A stretch of DNA of 64,000 bases from Lewinellaceae bacterium (GTDB taxonomy: Bacteria > Bacteroidota > Bacteroidia > Chitinophagales > Saprospiraceae), in NCBI GenBank assembly GCA_020636405.1, contig JACJXW010000008.1, positions 1 through 64,000 of the forward strand. The letters are read 5' to 3'. The notes below the pieces were generated by a model, which was given only the letters and a program-made list of their open reading frames with translations, was not told where the DNA came from and ran no database searches. A program made the position numbers and the translations under genes. Below are positions 31,371-40,807 of this stretch, in pieces (positions within the stretch are counted from its first letter, which is position 1; each line of letters opens with the position of its first letter).

Positions 31371-33944
31371 ATGAACTGGCACCTCATCAGCGGAGAAGAA
31401 GCACTTGAACTGGCAGGCAGCCGCCCGGGTGGCCTTACTGCGTCAGAGTCGGAAGAGCGGCTGGCCCATTACGGCCCCAACCGGCTGGCCGGTAAAAAGA
31501 AGAAGCCCGCCTGGCTGATGTTCCTCGGGCAATTTAAGGACGTCATGATCCTGATCCTGATTGCGGCGGCCATTGTTTCGGGGGTGGTGGGGGATTTGAA
31601 AGACACCGCCGTCATTCTGATCATCGTAGTGCTGAATGCGGTTGTAGGCTTTGTACAAGAGTACCGGGCGGAAAAGGCCATTGAAGCCCTGAAGAAGATG
31701 TCGGCGCTCTCGGCTACGGTGCTGCGCAACGGCGCCCCGGTGCATATCGATGCTGCTCATCTGGCGCCCGGCGACATTGTGCTGCTGGAAGCCGGCAATA
31801 TGATCCCTGCCGACATCCGCCTGCTGGAAACCCATTCCCTGCAGATCGAGGAGGCCTCTCTCACCGGAGAATCGGTTGCGGTGGAAAAACAGGCCGGGGA
31901 GCTGCAGAATGGAGAGTTGCCCCTCGGAGACCGCACCAATATGGCCTACAAGAGCACCATGGCCACCTATGGCCGGGCCAGTGGGGTGGTCGTCGCCACC
32001 GGTATGCAGACCGAGATCGGCCGCATTGCCCGAATGCTGCAGGAGGATGAGTCGCTCACCCCGCTCCAACTGCGGCTGGGGGATTTCGGCAAAAAGCTCT
32101 CTCTCGGCGTGCTGGGTATCTGTGTGATCCTTTACGGAGTAGGCCTGCTCCGGGGAGAAGAGTCCCTGAACATGCTGCTGACGGCTATATCCGTGGCGGT
32201 GGCGGCCATTCCGGAGGCCCTGCCTGCGGTGGTGACCATTGCCTTGGCGCTGGGCGCCCGGCAGATGGTGCGAAAAAACGCGCTGATCCGAAAATTGCCG
32301 GCAGTGGAGACTTTGGGCTCCGTCACTTTTATCTGTTCCGATAAAACCGGAACGCTCACCCAAAACCGGATGGCGGTCACGGAAACCTGGACGCCTCCGG
32401 CAGCGCCGCCGGGCCTCGAGCTCGGCCCGGAGCAGGTACTGCTGCTGTGCATGGCCCTCAACCATGATGTGATAAAAGGACAGAACGGCGAATTCACCGG
32501 CGAATCCACAGAAGTGGCGCTGGCTGCCTATGCTGAAGAGCATCCCCCTTTGCCGGGTTTTAGCCCCGGCCAATACCCCAGGGTAGCAGAACTGCCCTTC
32601 GATGCCAACCGGAAAATGATGACGACCGTCCACCAATACAACGGCCGTTTCCTGGTTGTCACCAAAGGCGCTATGGAATTTGTACTGGCTGCCTGCGATG
32701 CCGCCGATGAAGAGGTGCTTTCTGCAGAAGCGGAGCGCATGGGCAGGCAAGGGCTGCGCACCCTGGGCTATGCCTGCCGGGTGATCCCGCAACTGCCGCA
32801 AAAGATCAGTTTTGCTACCCTGGAGCGCAACCTGGAGGCCGTCGGCCTGGTGGGTATGATGGACCCACCCCGGAAAGAGGCCGCCCAGGCCATCGCCGAC
32901 TGCAAGGCTGCCGGCATCATACCCGTGATGATCACCGGCGACCACCCCGATACTGCCGAGGCCATCGCCCGGCAGATCGGCATCCTGCACAGCCCGGCCG
33001 ACCGCCTGCTTACCGGCGCCCAGCTGCGGCAAATGGCCGAACACAGCTTCGAGGAAAGCATACAGCGGATAAAGGTCTACGCCCGCGTGTCGCCCGAACA
33101 GAAGCTGCAGATCGTCAAGGCCCTGCAGCGCAAGAACCAGTTCGTGGCAGTGACCGGCGATGGGGTCAACGACGCTCCTGCTCTGAAACGCGCCAACATC
33201 GGCATTGCTATGGGCATCACCGGGACCGACGTATCCAAGGAGGCCGCTCATATGATCTTGCTGGATGACAATTTTGCCACTATCATCAAGGCGGTGAAAG
33301 AGGGCCGCCGCATCTTCGACAACATCCGTAAGTTCATCAAATACACCATGACCAGCAACAGTGGGGAGATATGGACTATATTCCTGGCGCCGCTGGCGGG
33401 CTTGCCCATCCCGTTGCTGCCCATCCACATCCTGTGGATCAACCTGGTGACCGACGGCCTTCCTGGCCTGGCTCTGGCGGGAGAGCCCGCCGAAAAGGGC
33501 CTGATGAAACGGCCGCCCCGCAAACCGGAAGAGAGCATTTTTGCGCACGGCCTGGGCATTCATATCCTGTGGGTGGGCCTGCTGATGGGAGCGGTATGCC
33601 TGGGCGCCCAGGCCTGGGCCATCACAGAAGGGGACCCCAAATGGCAAACCTATGTATTTACGATACTTTGCTTCAGCCAGATGGGCCACGTGCTGGCCAT
33701 TCGAAGCGAGTACTTCTTCCTGTTCCGGCAGGGGATCTTCACCAACCTGCCCCTGGTAGGGGCGGTCCTGCTGACCTTCTTCCTGCAACTGGCTATTCTG
33801 TATATTCCCGCCCTGAATGAACTGTTCTCCGTACAGCCGCTGACGTGGCAGGAGCTGGGAGCCTGCCTGCTGCTTTCGTCCGTCGTGTTCCATGCTGTAG
33901 AGGGGGAGAAGTTTGTTAGGGGGCGGAGGAAGGCGGCGGGGTAG
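31371..33944 (+). CDS. Ca2+-transporting P-type (P2A) ATPase
   Basis: An 857-residue P-type ATPase. The phosphorylation site is D324 in CSDKTGTLTQN; TGES is in EASLTGESVAVEK, TGDGVNDAPALK is the hinge. Ion-site residues follow the SERCA pattern: VAAIPEALPAVV in M4, TSNSGEIW in M5 (Asn and Glu) and WINLVTDGLPGLALA in M6 (Asn, Thr, Asp). This supports Ca2+ export, driven by ATP, at the inner membrane. The N-terminal cation ATPase domain and ten helices are complete. It is monocistronic and divergent from the GT-C-like gene. Confidence 0.92.
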   Translation: MNWHLISGEEALELAGSRPGGLTASESEERLAHYGPNRLAGKKKKPAWLMFLGQFKDVMILILIAAAIVSGVVGDLKDTAVILIIVVLNAVVGFVQEYRAEKAIEALKKMSALSATVLRNGAPVHIDAAHLAPGDIVLLEAGNMIPADIRLLETHSLQIEEASLTGESVAVEKQAGELQNGELPLGDRTNMAYKSTMATYGRASGVVVATGMQTEIGRIARMLQEDESLTPLQLRLGDFGKKLSLGVLGICVILYGVGLLRGEESLNMLLTAISVAVAAIPEALPAVVTIALALGARQMVRKNALIRKLPAVETLGSVTFICSDKTGTLTQNRMAVTETWTPPAAPPGLELGPEQVLLLCMALNHDVIKGQNGEFTGESTEVALAAYAEEHPPLPGFSPGQYPRVAELPFDANRKMMTTVHQYNGRFLVVTKGAMEFVLAACDAADEEVLSAEAERMGRQGLRTLGYACRVIPQLPQKISFATLERNLEAVGLVGMMDPPRKEAAQAIADCKAAGIIPVMITGDHPDTAEAIARQIGILHSPADRLLTGAQLRQMAEHSFEESIQRIKVYARVSPEQKLQIVKALQRKNQFVAVTGDGVNDAPALKRANIGIAMGITGTDVSKEAAHMILLDDNFATIIKAVKEGRRIFDNIRKFIKYTMTSNSGEIWTIFLAPLAGLPIPLLPIHILWINLVTDGLPGLALAGEPAEKGLMKRPPRKPEESIFAHGLGIHILWVGLLMGAVCLGAQAWAITEGDPKWQTYVFTILCFSQMGHVLAIRSEYFFLFRQGIFTNLPLVGAVLLTFFLQLAILYIPALNELFSVQPLTWQELGACLLLSSVVFHAVEGEKFVRGRRKAAG

Positions 33945-34186
33945 GGTGTCCGGGTATCGGTGTATACGTGGGGCGGTGGAAATGCCGGGAGAATAATGTA
34001 GACATGCGTTGAAACACTTGGAAATAGAGGGGGCGCCCACAGGTTTGAGCGCCTTTCCCTTAGCCATTCAGCGCGTTGGTTCTTAAACCGGGAGGCTCCC
34101 TCTAGTGATGGCGTAAACTGACAAAAATCATTTGCAAATTCAGGCTGATGGCCTAACTTATTTTTTCAGGACTAACCCAAACAATA

Positions 34187-35419
34187 ATGAACAATCTGTA
34201 CTTCAAGGCAATTGGTTTTGCCGTATTCCTTTTTCCCTTCACCTTTCTCCCAGCTCAGAAAGCAGCAGATACCAGTCAGGTGCTTCCTGAACGTACCTTT
34301 AAAAAGATAGACCTTTTCCCTGCCATCAGCTATGCGCCGGAGACGAAGCTGACACTTGGCGGGATCGGTTATTATTACCTGGATCTCTACCGGGGAGGCC
34401 CTGCTACCAAAATTTCCAATATCAATTTTCTGGCCGTTTATACCCTGAATAAGCAAGTGGCACTGGAGGGGTATTGGGATATCTTTACCGATGCCAACCG
34501 GTGGCGGGCCCGCGGGGAAGCCTTCTATAACAAATACCCCGACCGCAACTATGGCAGGGGCAATGAGCCGGGGCTGACGGTCATCGAATACCTCGAGAAT
34601 GACGAGCGCGATACGCTCAACTACCTGCCCTTCAATTCCGACCGCATCAAGCTGGCTCCTACTATACTGCGCAGTGTAAGCCCAAACCTCTATTTGGGCC
34701 TGCAGGGCGAAATGGAATACCTTTGGAATTCCAAACCCATGCTCGACAACTATGGATTTGCCGGAGCCGACTCCACCGGCATCACCAACATGCCGGTGGA
34801 GGGGATCCGTTCGGGGCTGGGGCTGAGCCTCCTATACGACAGCCGCGATTACGTGCTCAATCCCATCAAAGGTACTTTGGTGTCTTTCGGCACCCTCCAC
34901 TTCGGCAAGTGGATGGGCAGCGACTACGGCTTCCATAGCTACCGCCTCGACGCGCGCCAGTTTATCAACACCACCCTCAATCACACTCTGGCCCTGCGCA
35001 CCGTGGTCAATCTGCGCTTCTCTAAAGATCCCATTCCCATGCGTGGCTTGTCGCAGGTGGGAGGGCGCGACTTTATCCGCGGCTACTTCAAAGGTACCTA
35101 TCAGGATAACCACGTCTTTGCCCTCGAAGCAGAGTACCGCCTGCCGCTCTGGCGGGAGGGCTCGTCATCCAGGCTGTGGCAGGTGTGGAAACGACTGGGC
35201 CTGGCCGCTTTTGCGGGCGGAGCACAGGTATTCCCCGAGCTGCAGGAGTTCGGCCTGCGGGAGATGAACTGGGCTGTCGGTGGCGGCATCCGTTTCCTGT
35301 TCAACGAAGAATCAAGGGTCAACCTGCGGATCGACTATGCCGTAGCTCTGGATCCGGACTCGGACGGGCAAGGAAAACGACAGAGTGGGCTATATTTCTT
35401 CCTGGCGGAGGCATTTTAG
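34187..35419 (+). CDS. BamA/TamA family outer-membrane beta-barrel protein
   Basis: A 410-residue protein with a signal peptide (cleavage near FLPAQKA) and then only the 16-strand surface antigen (D15) barrel: SLLYDSRDYVLNPIKGTLVSF is the typical start of the conserved barrel region, and GGRDFIRGYFKGTYQDNH carries the (V/I)RG-F/Y lid motif of the Omp85 L6 loop. It ends in aromatic beta strands and Phe. No POTRA domains are present, so it is one of the short Omp85-like proteins common in Bacteroidota, probably for lipid or enzyme export rather than general BAM work. Confidence 0.85.
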   Translation: MNNLYFKAIGFAVFLFPFTFLPAQKAADTSQVLPERTFKKIDLFPAISYAPETKLTLGGIGYYYLDLYRGGPATKISNINFLAVYTLNKQVALEGYWDIFTDANRWRARGEAFYNKYPDRNYGRGNEPGLTVIEYLENDERDTLNYLPFNSDRIKLAPTILRSVSPNLYLGLQGEMEYLWNSKPMLDNYGFAGADSTGITNMPVEGIRSGLGLSLLYDSRDYVLNPIKGTLVSFGTLHFGKWMGSDYGFHSYRLDARQFINTTLNHTLALRTVVNLRFSKDPIPMRGLSQVGGRDFIRGYFKGTYQDNHVFALEAEYRLPLWREGSSSRLWQVWKRLGLAAFAGGAQVFPELQEFGLREMNWAVGGGIRFLFNEESRVNLRIDYAVALDPDSDGQGKRQSGLYFFLAEAF

Positions 35420-36090
35420 CAGGTGCAAAACAATACCTCTGGACGCTTAACAATGAAATTCCGGAGAAAAAATCGAAAAAAACAGGCTGGAAAGAAGAAA
35501 AAAAAATGAAAATAATTTTTTTAAAATACAGTTTTTTATGGAAATGTATATCGTAAATAACTAAGGATCAAATTTTTAAATTGGTTATGGGTTTTGTTTC
35601 AGTACAGTAATTCAGTGAATTGTACTTCAAATGCCTCTGATTATTATAGACATTTGTATTGTCAACGATGAGGAACAAAAGTTGGCAGGTTTTCCGAAAG
35701 AGGAGAACTAAAAAGAAGTTGAAAACAAATTCTTCAGAGAAATAGAAGAAAGGAAGTAATCCCACGAATGCTATTATATTATAATCCCATGAAAGATTTC
35801 GGGGATATCAAAGGATATCCTCATTTTTGGTATGTAGATAGCCTCTCAAAGCTCTTTTGGAAACCGGTCCAGTGTGGCCGGTTTTTTTTTGCAAATTAAC
35901 CTCTGAAACTTCTACGTAGCCCGTCCTTTTATAGTTACAATAAATTTTATTTTTTTTTATTTTTTTTTTCACACCAGAGCCATTCCCGCCTTATCCTTTA
36001 GCGCTCCATAACCGCCACCTTCTCTGCCTGCACATTTTTTCATGGAATTCACCAGGCGACAGGCTTCCCGTCCCACCGGATTCCGTTCGC
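35420..36090. other. 671-base AT-rich intergenic region
   Basis: No convincing gene is present. The stretch is much richer in A/T than its surroundings. It holds an intrinsic terminator at 35861-35890, a palindrome AGGATATCCT near 35811-35820 and long T-runs around 35945-35970. A 36-codon frame at 35789-35899 reads through the terminator and is not convincing. As the terminator is 440 bases after the stop of the BamA-like gene, either that gene has a long 3' UTR or a small RNA gene lies in between. Confidence 0.5.
35861..35890 (+). terminator. intrinsic terminator
   Basis: AAACCGG and CCGGTTT pair around a 10-base loop and are followed by a run of nine T. This is the clearest factor-independent terminator of the window, on the plus strand, although no gene ends close to it. 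Confidence 0.75.
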
Positions 36091-37527
36091 TCACCAACTC
36101 CCGATAAGTTCCACGTACCGTTTAAAGCCTTCCTGGTATCTCTCCCGGCAAGCAGGATTGGGTTCGAATATCCGTCCGGAGGATTTCAGGCCCAGCAGTT
36201 CCCTGTAGTCTTTTATTACACCATCCGCTTTCATGGCGACGAAGGCAGCGCCGCAGGCGGTGGCCTCTTCCTGTTCATCGATGCGGATAGGCCGTCCGAA
36301 TACATCGGCCACTATCTGAACCCATAAGGGGGAGTGGGTAAATCCGCCGTTGGCGATGATCTCCCTTACGCCGGAAGGGGACATACCTTCGAAAATGTGG
36401 TACAGGCTGAAGGCTACCCCTTCCAGTACCGCACGGTGAAAATGGGCCGGGCCATGGTGGCGCCGCAACCCGGTGAAGGCGCCGCTGGCGGAAGCGGCCC
36501 ATATAGGGGCGCGCTCTCCCAGAAGATAGGGGTGGAACAGCAGCCCATCCGCACCGGGAGGCAGAGCCATGGCGGCGGCCTCCGACAAGCGTTCTGCGCC
36601 CAGAAGTTCCGACAGCCACTGGTAAGCGATGCCCCCGTTGTTGATGGCCCCGCCGCAGATAAACAGCTGTTCATCCAGCCGGTAGTTGAATATCTGTTTG
36701 TCTTCGTCGATCACCGGCGCCGGCCTGGAGGCCCGCAGGGCGCCGCTGGTGCCGATGGTCAGGACCAGCTCGTCCGGGCTTAGGGCCAGAGCCCCCAGAT
36801 TGGCCAGGCATCCGTCGCTGGCGCCCACTGCCAGGGGCGCTCCCCGGAAAAGGGGGGGCGCCTTGTCGTGGTTCAGCCTAAGGATGAACTCCGGCCCGGC
36901 AAGGGCAGGCAGCTGCTCTTCCCGGATGCCGGCGTAGGCCAACGCCGGAGGGTGCCACCGTAAATTCAGGATGTCCATCAGGCCAGAGGCCGACGCCAGG
37001 GAAATGTCGGCCCGGCATTCGCCGCACAACCGCAGCAACAGGTAGTCCTTAATGGAAAGAAAACGCGCCGACAGCCGGAAAACTTCGGGTTGCTCCTCCT
37101 GTAACCAGCGGAGCTTGCAGAGCGGCGACATGGCATGGATTGGCGTCCCACAGGACCGGTACAATGCTTTGCCTTCGGCGGTACCCCGAAGCTTTTGAGC
37201 CTGCCTCTCGCTGCGCCGGTCGCTCCAGAGCAGGGCATTGGTAAGGGGCTTTCCGGCCTCATCGGCGGCGATCAGGCTGTGCATGGCGCAGCTCAGCCCG
37301 ATGGCTTCCGGCGGGCGCTCCAACTGCCGGGCGAGTTTGTCCAGGACCTCTAATACCGCGAGAAAGAGTGCTTCCGGCTCCTGTTCCTGAAAACCGGGCT
37401 GAGGGTTGAGGGTAGGGTAGGAGGCTCGTTCCAGCGCGAGGGTTTGCCCGTCCCGCGTAAGGGCAATCCCCTTGGTAGAAGTGGTGCCGATATCGATGCC
37501 AATGTAAAAAGGTGTACCTGTTTTCAT
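36091..37527 (-). CDS. FGGY family carbohydrate kinase, probably gluconokinase
   Basis: A 478-residue FGGY kinase. GIDIGTTSTKGIAL is the N-terminal phosphate loop, LSCAMHSLIA the substrate segment, VGASDGCLANLGALAL and TIGTSGALR the second ATP-binding phosphate motif, and ATACGAAFVA the C-terminal FGGY-like end. The AMHSL stretch and the size favour gluconokinase over xylulokinase. It would make 6-phosphogluconate from gluconate. No partner gene (6-phosphogluconate dehydrogenase, permease) lies beside it, so the sugar is inferred from similarity only. Confidence 0.8.
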   Translation of the reverse strand: MKTGTPFYIGIDIGTTSTKGIALTRDGQTLALERASYPTLNPQPGFQEQEPEALFLAVLEVLDKLARQLERPPEAIGLSCAMHSLIAADEAGKPLTNALLWSDRRSERQAQKLRGTAEGKALYRSCGTPIHAMSPLCKLRWLQEEQPEVFRLSARFLSIKDYLLLRLCGECRADISLASASGLMDILNLRWHPPALAYAGIREEQLPALAGPEFILRLNHDKAPPLFRGAPLAVGASDGCLANLGALALSPDELVLTIGTSGALRASRPAPVIDEDKQIFNYRLDEQLFICGGAINNGGIAYQWLSELLGAERLSEAAAMALPPGADGLLFHPYLLGERAPIWAASASGAFTGLRRHHGPAHFHRAVLEGVAFSLYHIFEGMSPSGVREIIANGGFTHSPLWVQIVADVFGRPIRIDEQEEATACGAAFVAMKADGVIKDYRELLGLKSSGRIFEPNPACRERYQEGFKRYVELIGSW

Positions 37528-37627
37528 TCCTTAAAGTTGAGGAAGTTTTTTCAACTGAAAAAAAACAACCTTCAACCCAGGAGGCTTTCGGATTGTTCTT
37601 TCACCAACACTCATTAAAATCACGGCC

Positions 37628-37963
37628 ATGGAAAAAAACACCACTTTCGCCAACCGGGAGAACTACCTCAACTACATCCTGGGCCAGCTATCGGAACTCG
37701 ATAACTTTACATTCCGTAAAATGATCGGCGGGATCGGTTTTTTTCGCGATGAGCTGATGTTCGGGGCCATAATCGGCGGGAAGCTCCGCTTTCGGGCGTC
37801 GGCTGCCTGTGCCGAACAATGCGGTACCACCTCCTACTTATTCGATGAGTGGGCGCGGCAATCTTGCGAAGTGCCCGAGAATGTGATCGAGGACAAAGCG
37901 GTACTGAAAAGCTGGGCGGAGCGTTCCATTGCCCTGCTGGAAAGGGGAAAGGAACGGGCGTAG
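37628..37963 (+). CDS. TfoX N-terminal domain protein
   Basis: A 111-residue protein built of the TfoX/Sxy N-terminal domain: FTFRKMIGGIGFFRDELMFG is the family core (R/K-M-F/I-G-G-x-G-x-F/Y), followed by a strand region GGKLRFRASA and a helix near the C-terminus (AVLKSWAERSIALLERG). The TfoX C-terminal domain is absent, as in most non-gammaproteobacterial homologues, so a role in competence cannot be claimed. It stands alone. Confidence 0.75.
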   Translation: MEKNTTFANRENYLNYILGQLSELDNFTFRKMIGGIGFFRDELMFGAIIGGKLRFRASAACAEQCGTTSYLFDEWARQSCEVPENVIEDKAVLKSWAERSIALLERGKERA

Positions 37964-38069
37964 GGGCAAGGCCGGAGTTCGAACAGTGAACAGCGAATTC
38001 CAAACACTCCCGAGTTTGGACACTGGGTTGCAAAGTTCCTACTTCCCACTTCCGCCTTCCCACTTCCCC

Positions 38070-39596
38070 TCACCGCATCCTCTCCTTTATTCCTTGATCA
38101 TTGTTCAGGTCATACAAATACCCATTGATCACGGCATAGTGGTACTGCCCGTCCTTTTCCAGAAGAAAGGATGGGTTGCCATTTAAACGGATCTCATTGG
38201 CTGGCGCCCTGCCGGCTTCGGTGGCCTCTATCGGCAACTCGGCCCACTTGCTGCGAGGCGGGAGTTTGATGAGCTGAAAAGTAGTATATCCCTGGCGCAA
38301 CAGGGCCGGGATATTCTGCCTGCGCAGGTCATCGATGCCCGCGAATGACGATGGATAGGTTTTGCCGGGTACAACCTGATAACCACGGGCGTCGAGCTGT
38401 TCGTAGGCGTAGAAAGTAGACAAGTCGCCGATATCGGACAGGGAGGCCCGGTGGTAGTGGTTCTGGTAGTCATTGTATTCAATTTCCGAAAGGCGGAATC
38501 CGAGGTCGACGGTGTACCACTTGCCGTTCTTTTCCACCTGTGCCTCACGGATGATGAGATCGTGGAAAGCATTGCTGTTGTTGAATGGGATTTTTTCGTA
38601 GTCCTGAATATTGGCCGAACGGTAACTGCCGGAAGCTATAGCGTCGAAGGCAGTGAGCAGGGCGGTGAAGTGCAGTTTGCGCAGTTCCTGTTTTTCGGGG
38701 TCGCCATCCAGTCCGCCGCTTTCGATGAGGATGGTGCTGGTTCCCCATTTCTGGATGTTGTCGCCGAAGGCACGGGGTTCGAAGGTATCGTCGTATTTGG
38801 CGACCTTGCCCGGGATGTACTGCTGGAGCAGCCGGTCGAGCAGGACGATCAGGCGCATGGCGTTGCCGCGCACCTCATTGATCTCTTTGTCGATGTTGTA
38901 GGCGGGCGCCAGGAAGGAGATGGAGGCTGTTTTAGGATCATTACCTACACCGTAGTAAGCGTTCTGGTCGTGGAGGTTGAAGCCCCATTGGGCCCGGGTC
39001 TCGTCGCGTACCCGCTTGAGGAGTTCCGCTTCCGGGGTTACCAGGCGCAGGGCGTCGCGGTTGAGGTCGATGTCCAGGGCATTGCGGCGCTGGAATTTTT
39101 CGGCACCGTCGGGGTTGAGCATGGGGATGAAATAAAGGGTAAGCTCCGAGAGGAGGCGCTGCCGGAAGGGGTCGAACTCGTCGCTGGCGCTAAAGAAATT
39201 AAAAAGGTCCAGCAGCGCCATGGTGGCGGTGGCTTCATCGCCGTGCATCTGCGACCATAGCAATACCGTCTGTGGGCCATTGCCCAGGCGGACGAGATGG
39301 ATGCTTCGCCCTTCGATGGATTCACCGGCCTGCCGTACTTCGAAAGGCGGCTCAAGGCGGCGGAGGAGCGGTACCATATCGCTGTGTTTGAACCGTCGGT
39401 TGTTGATGGCCGTTTCGCGATAGGAGTCGTATGCCGCGTACAATTGCTCGTGAACCGGGTTGAGGGTGAGTTGCTGTCCAGGGGCAGGGGAGCTGGAAGG
39501 TTGCGGCGCTTCCTGCGGCGGCGCCTGGCCGGGTTGTTCCTGGCTGTTGCAGGAAAACAGCAAAAGAGAAAGAAGAACGAAGATTGCTCTGCTCAT
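38070..39596 (-). CDS. M14 zinc carboxypeptidase lipoprotein
   Basis: A 508-residue lipoprotein (lipobox LLLFSC, Cys16) followed by a Pro/Gln-rich linker and a peptidase M14 domain. Zinc ligands are in QMHGDEAT (His and Glu) and NLHDQ (His), substrate binding in NPDGAEKFQRRNALDIDLNRD with the Asn-Arg pair, and the catalytic Glu in ILIESGG. The C-terminal 150 residues form an extra domain. It should be anchored outside the inner membrane, probably on the outer membrane, and trim peptides or amide-linked cell-wall parts. Monocistronic. Confidence 0.88.
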   Translation of the reverse strand: MSRAIFVLLSLLLFSCNSQEQPGQAPPQEAPQPSSSPAPGQQLTLNPVHEQLYAAYDSYRETAINNRRFKHSDMVPLLRRLEPPFEVRQAGESIEGRSIHLVRLGNGPQTVLLWSQMHGDEATATMALLDLFNFFSASDEFDPFRQRLLSELTLYFIPMLNPDGAEKFQRRNALDIDLNRDALRLVTPEAELLKRVRDETRAQWGFNLHDQNAYYGVGNDPKTASISFLAPAYNIDKEINEVRGNAMRLIVLLDRLLQQYIPGKVAKYDDTFEPRAFGDNIQKWGTSTILIESGGLDGDPEKQELRKLHFTALLTAFDAIASGSYRSANIQDYEKIPFNNSNAFHDLIIREAQVEKNGKWYTVDLGFRLSEIEYNDYQNHYHRASLSDIGDLSTFYAYEQLDARGYQVVPGKTYPSSFAGIDDLRRQNIPALLRQGYTTFQLIKLPPRSKWAELPIEATEAGRAPANEIRLNGNPSFLLEKDGQYHYAVINGYLYDLNNDQGIKERMR

Positions 39597-39697
39597 GCCA
39601 ATTGGTTTGCAGCGAAGATAAGAAGCCAGGCCAGGAATTGCATTGGCCTGCGGCAGTTTTGTTTTAAGGCAAAACCCGCAGGGTCGGTATAAAACCG

Positions 39698-39705
39698 TAA
39701 ATTTG
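39698..39705 (+). promoter_or_regulatory. putative -7 element (TAAATTTG)
   Basis: TAAATTTG agrees with TAnnTTTG and precedes the NYN-CSD gene by 64 bases, in the divergent region with the M14 peptidase gene. The -33 TTTG is not at the right distance (a TTTTG is 36 bases upstream). Confidence 0.4.
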
Positions 39706-39769
39706 CAGAAAAAGCGGCTTTACCATCATAACAGTGATCAAACCATAAACGAAGAGCATTTCAAATATC

Positions 39770-40696
39770 ATGTCCAAAAAGAACCAAACTTCTTTAACCA
39801 AGATAGGTGTATTTTACGACGGCAACTACTTCTACCACGTCAGCAATTACTACAATTACGTTCACCAGCGCAAAACCCGCATCAGTATCAAAGGCCTGCA
39901 CGACTTCATTCGCTACAAGGTTTCCGAACTGGAGGGGGGCGGCGCCAACATTACCTATTGCCAGATCGTGGACGCCCACTATTTTCGGGGCCGCCTGAGC
40001 GCCGCTGAGGCCAGCAACAAGAGCAACCAGTTGTATTACGACCGCGTCTTTGACGATATCCTCATGTCGGAAGGGGTCACCACCCATTATTTGCCGCTGC
40101 GGGGCATCGGTTCCAGAAAGCAGGAAAAAGGGGTGGACGTGTGGCTGGCGCTGGAGGCCTTCGAACAGAGTTTGTACAAAAAGTACGACGTGCTGGTACT
40201 CATCGCTGCCGATGGCGATTACGTTCCGCTCATCCGCAAGGTCAATTCCCTGGGCACGCGCGTGATGGTGCTCTCCTGGGAATTTGAATTCATCGACGAT
40301 TTTGGCAACAACCGGTCGACCCGCACTTCACAGGACCTGCTGGAGGAGGTCACCTATCCCATCGCCATGCATTCCCTGATCGACAACCGGGTTGCCCGCG
40401 ATACCTATGTGATCAACAACCTGTTCGTGCCGAAAGCCCCCGGGAGCAAGGAGCCGGAAGAAGTGGAAACATCCGGCGAAAAGGATGGGGACGGCATCCA
40501 TACCAGTACGATCTTTTCCCTGAAAGAAGGTTATGGTTTTATCGCCTACCCGCCCAACAACCTGTTCTTTCACTACTCGGAAGTGGAAAACGTGGACTTC
40601 AACGACCTGCGGGTTGGCGACCCCGTCAATTTTCGCATCGGGGTCAATGAGGAAACCGGGCAGAATATAGCGCTGGATGTCCAACTCGTGGAATGA
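39770..40696 (+). CDS. NYN domain RNase-like protein fused to a cold-shock domain
   Basis: A 308-residue protein. Residues 12-200 are a NYN (PIN-like, LabA/DUF88) domain: IGVFYDGNYFYHV with the first acidic residue, then KGVDVWLALEAFEQ and VLVLIAADGDYVPLI with the D-G-D and further acids of the metal centre. Residues about 240-308 form a cold-shock domain with KEGYGFIAYP (RNP1) and NLFFHYSEVE (RNP2). This combines a probable Mg2+-dependent ribonuclease with a single-strand RNA binder. A role in RNA turnover under stress is an inference. It is monocistronic. Confidence 0.85.
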   Translation: MSKKNQTSLTKIGVFYDGNYFYHVSNYYNYVHQRKTRISIKGLHDFIRYKVSELEGGGANITYCQIVDAHYFRGRLSAAEASNKSNQLYYDRVFDDILMSEGVTTHYLPLRGIGSRKQEKGVDVWLALEAFEQSLYKKYDVLVLIAADGDYVPLIRKVNSLGTRVMVLSWEFEFIDDFGNNRSTRTSQDLLEEVTYPIAMHSLIDNRVARDTYVINNLFVPKAPGSKEPEEVETSGEKDGDGIHTSTIFSLKEGYGFIAYPPNNLFFHYSEVENVDFNDLRVGDPVNFRIGVNEETGQNIALDVQLVE

Positions 40697-40807
40697 GTGG
40701 GGTGTTAAATTAATGCTGTGCCGCAGATTGCTGATGCAAATGGCTGTTGCCCAGCCAGGCCCTTCGCGTGGCTCCTGTATATTTTTTAATCCAAATCATC
40801 CGCTACT

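Noticed and set aside
31443..34067. An 874-codon open frame on the minus strand across the P-type ATPase gene.
   Set aside because: It is antisense to a fully conserved Ca2+ ATPase; long antisense frames are common in GC-rich genes and the translation shows no domain.
35789..35899. A 36-codon frame before the terminator at 35861.
   Set aside because: It reads through the terminator stem and its poly-T as FFF; it is more likely non-coding.
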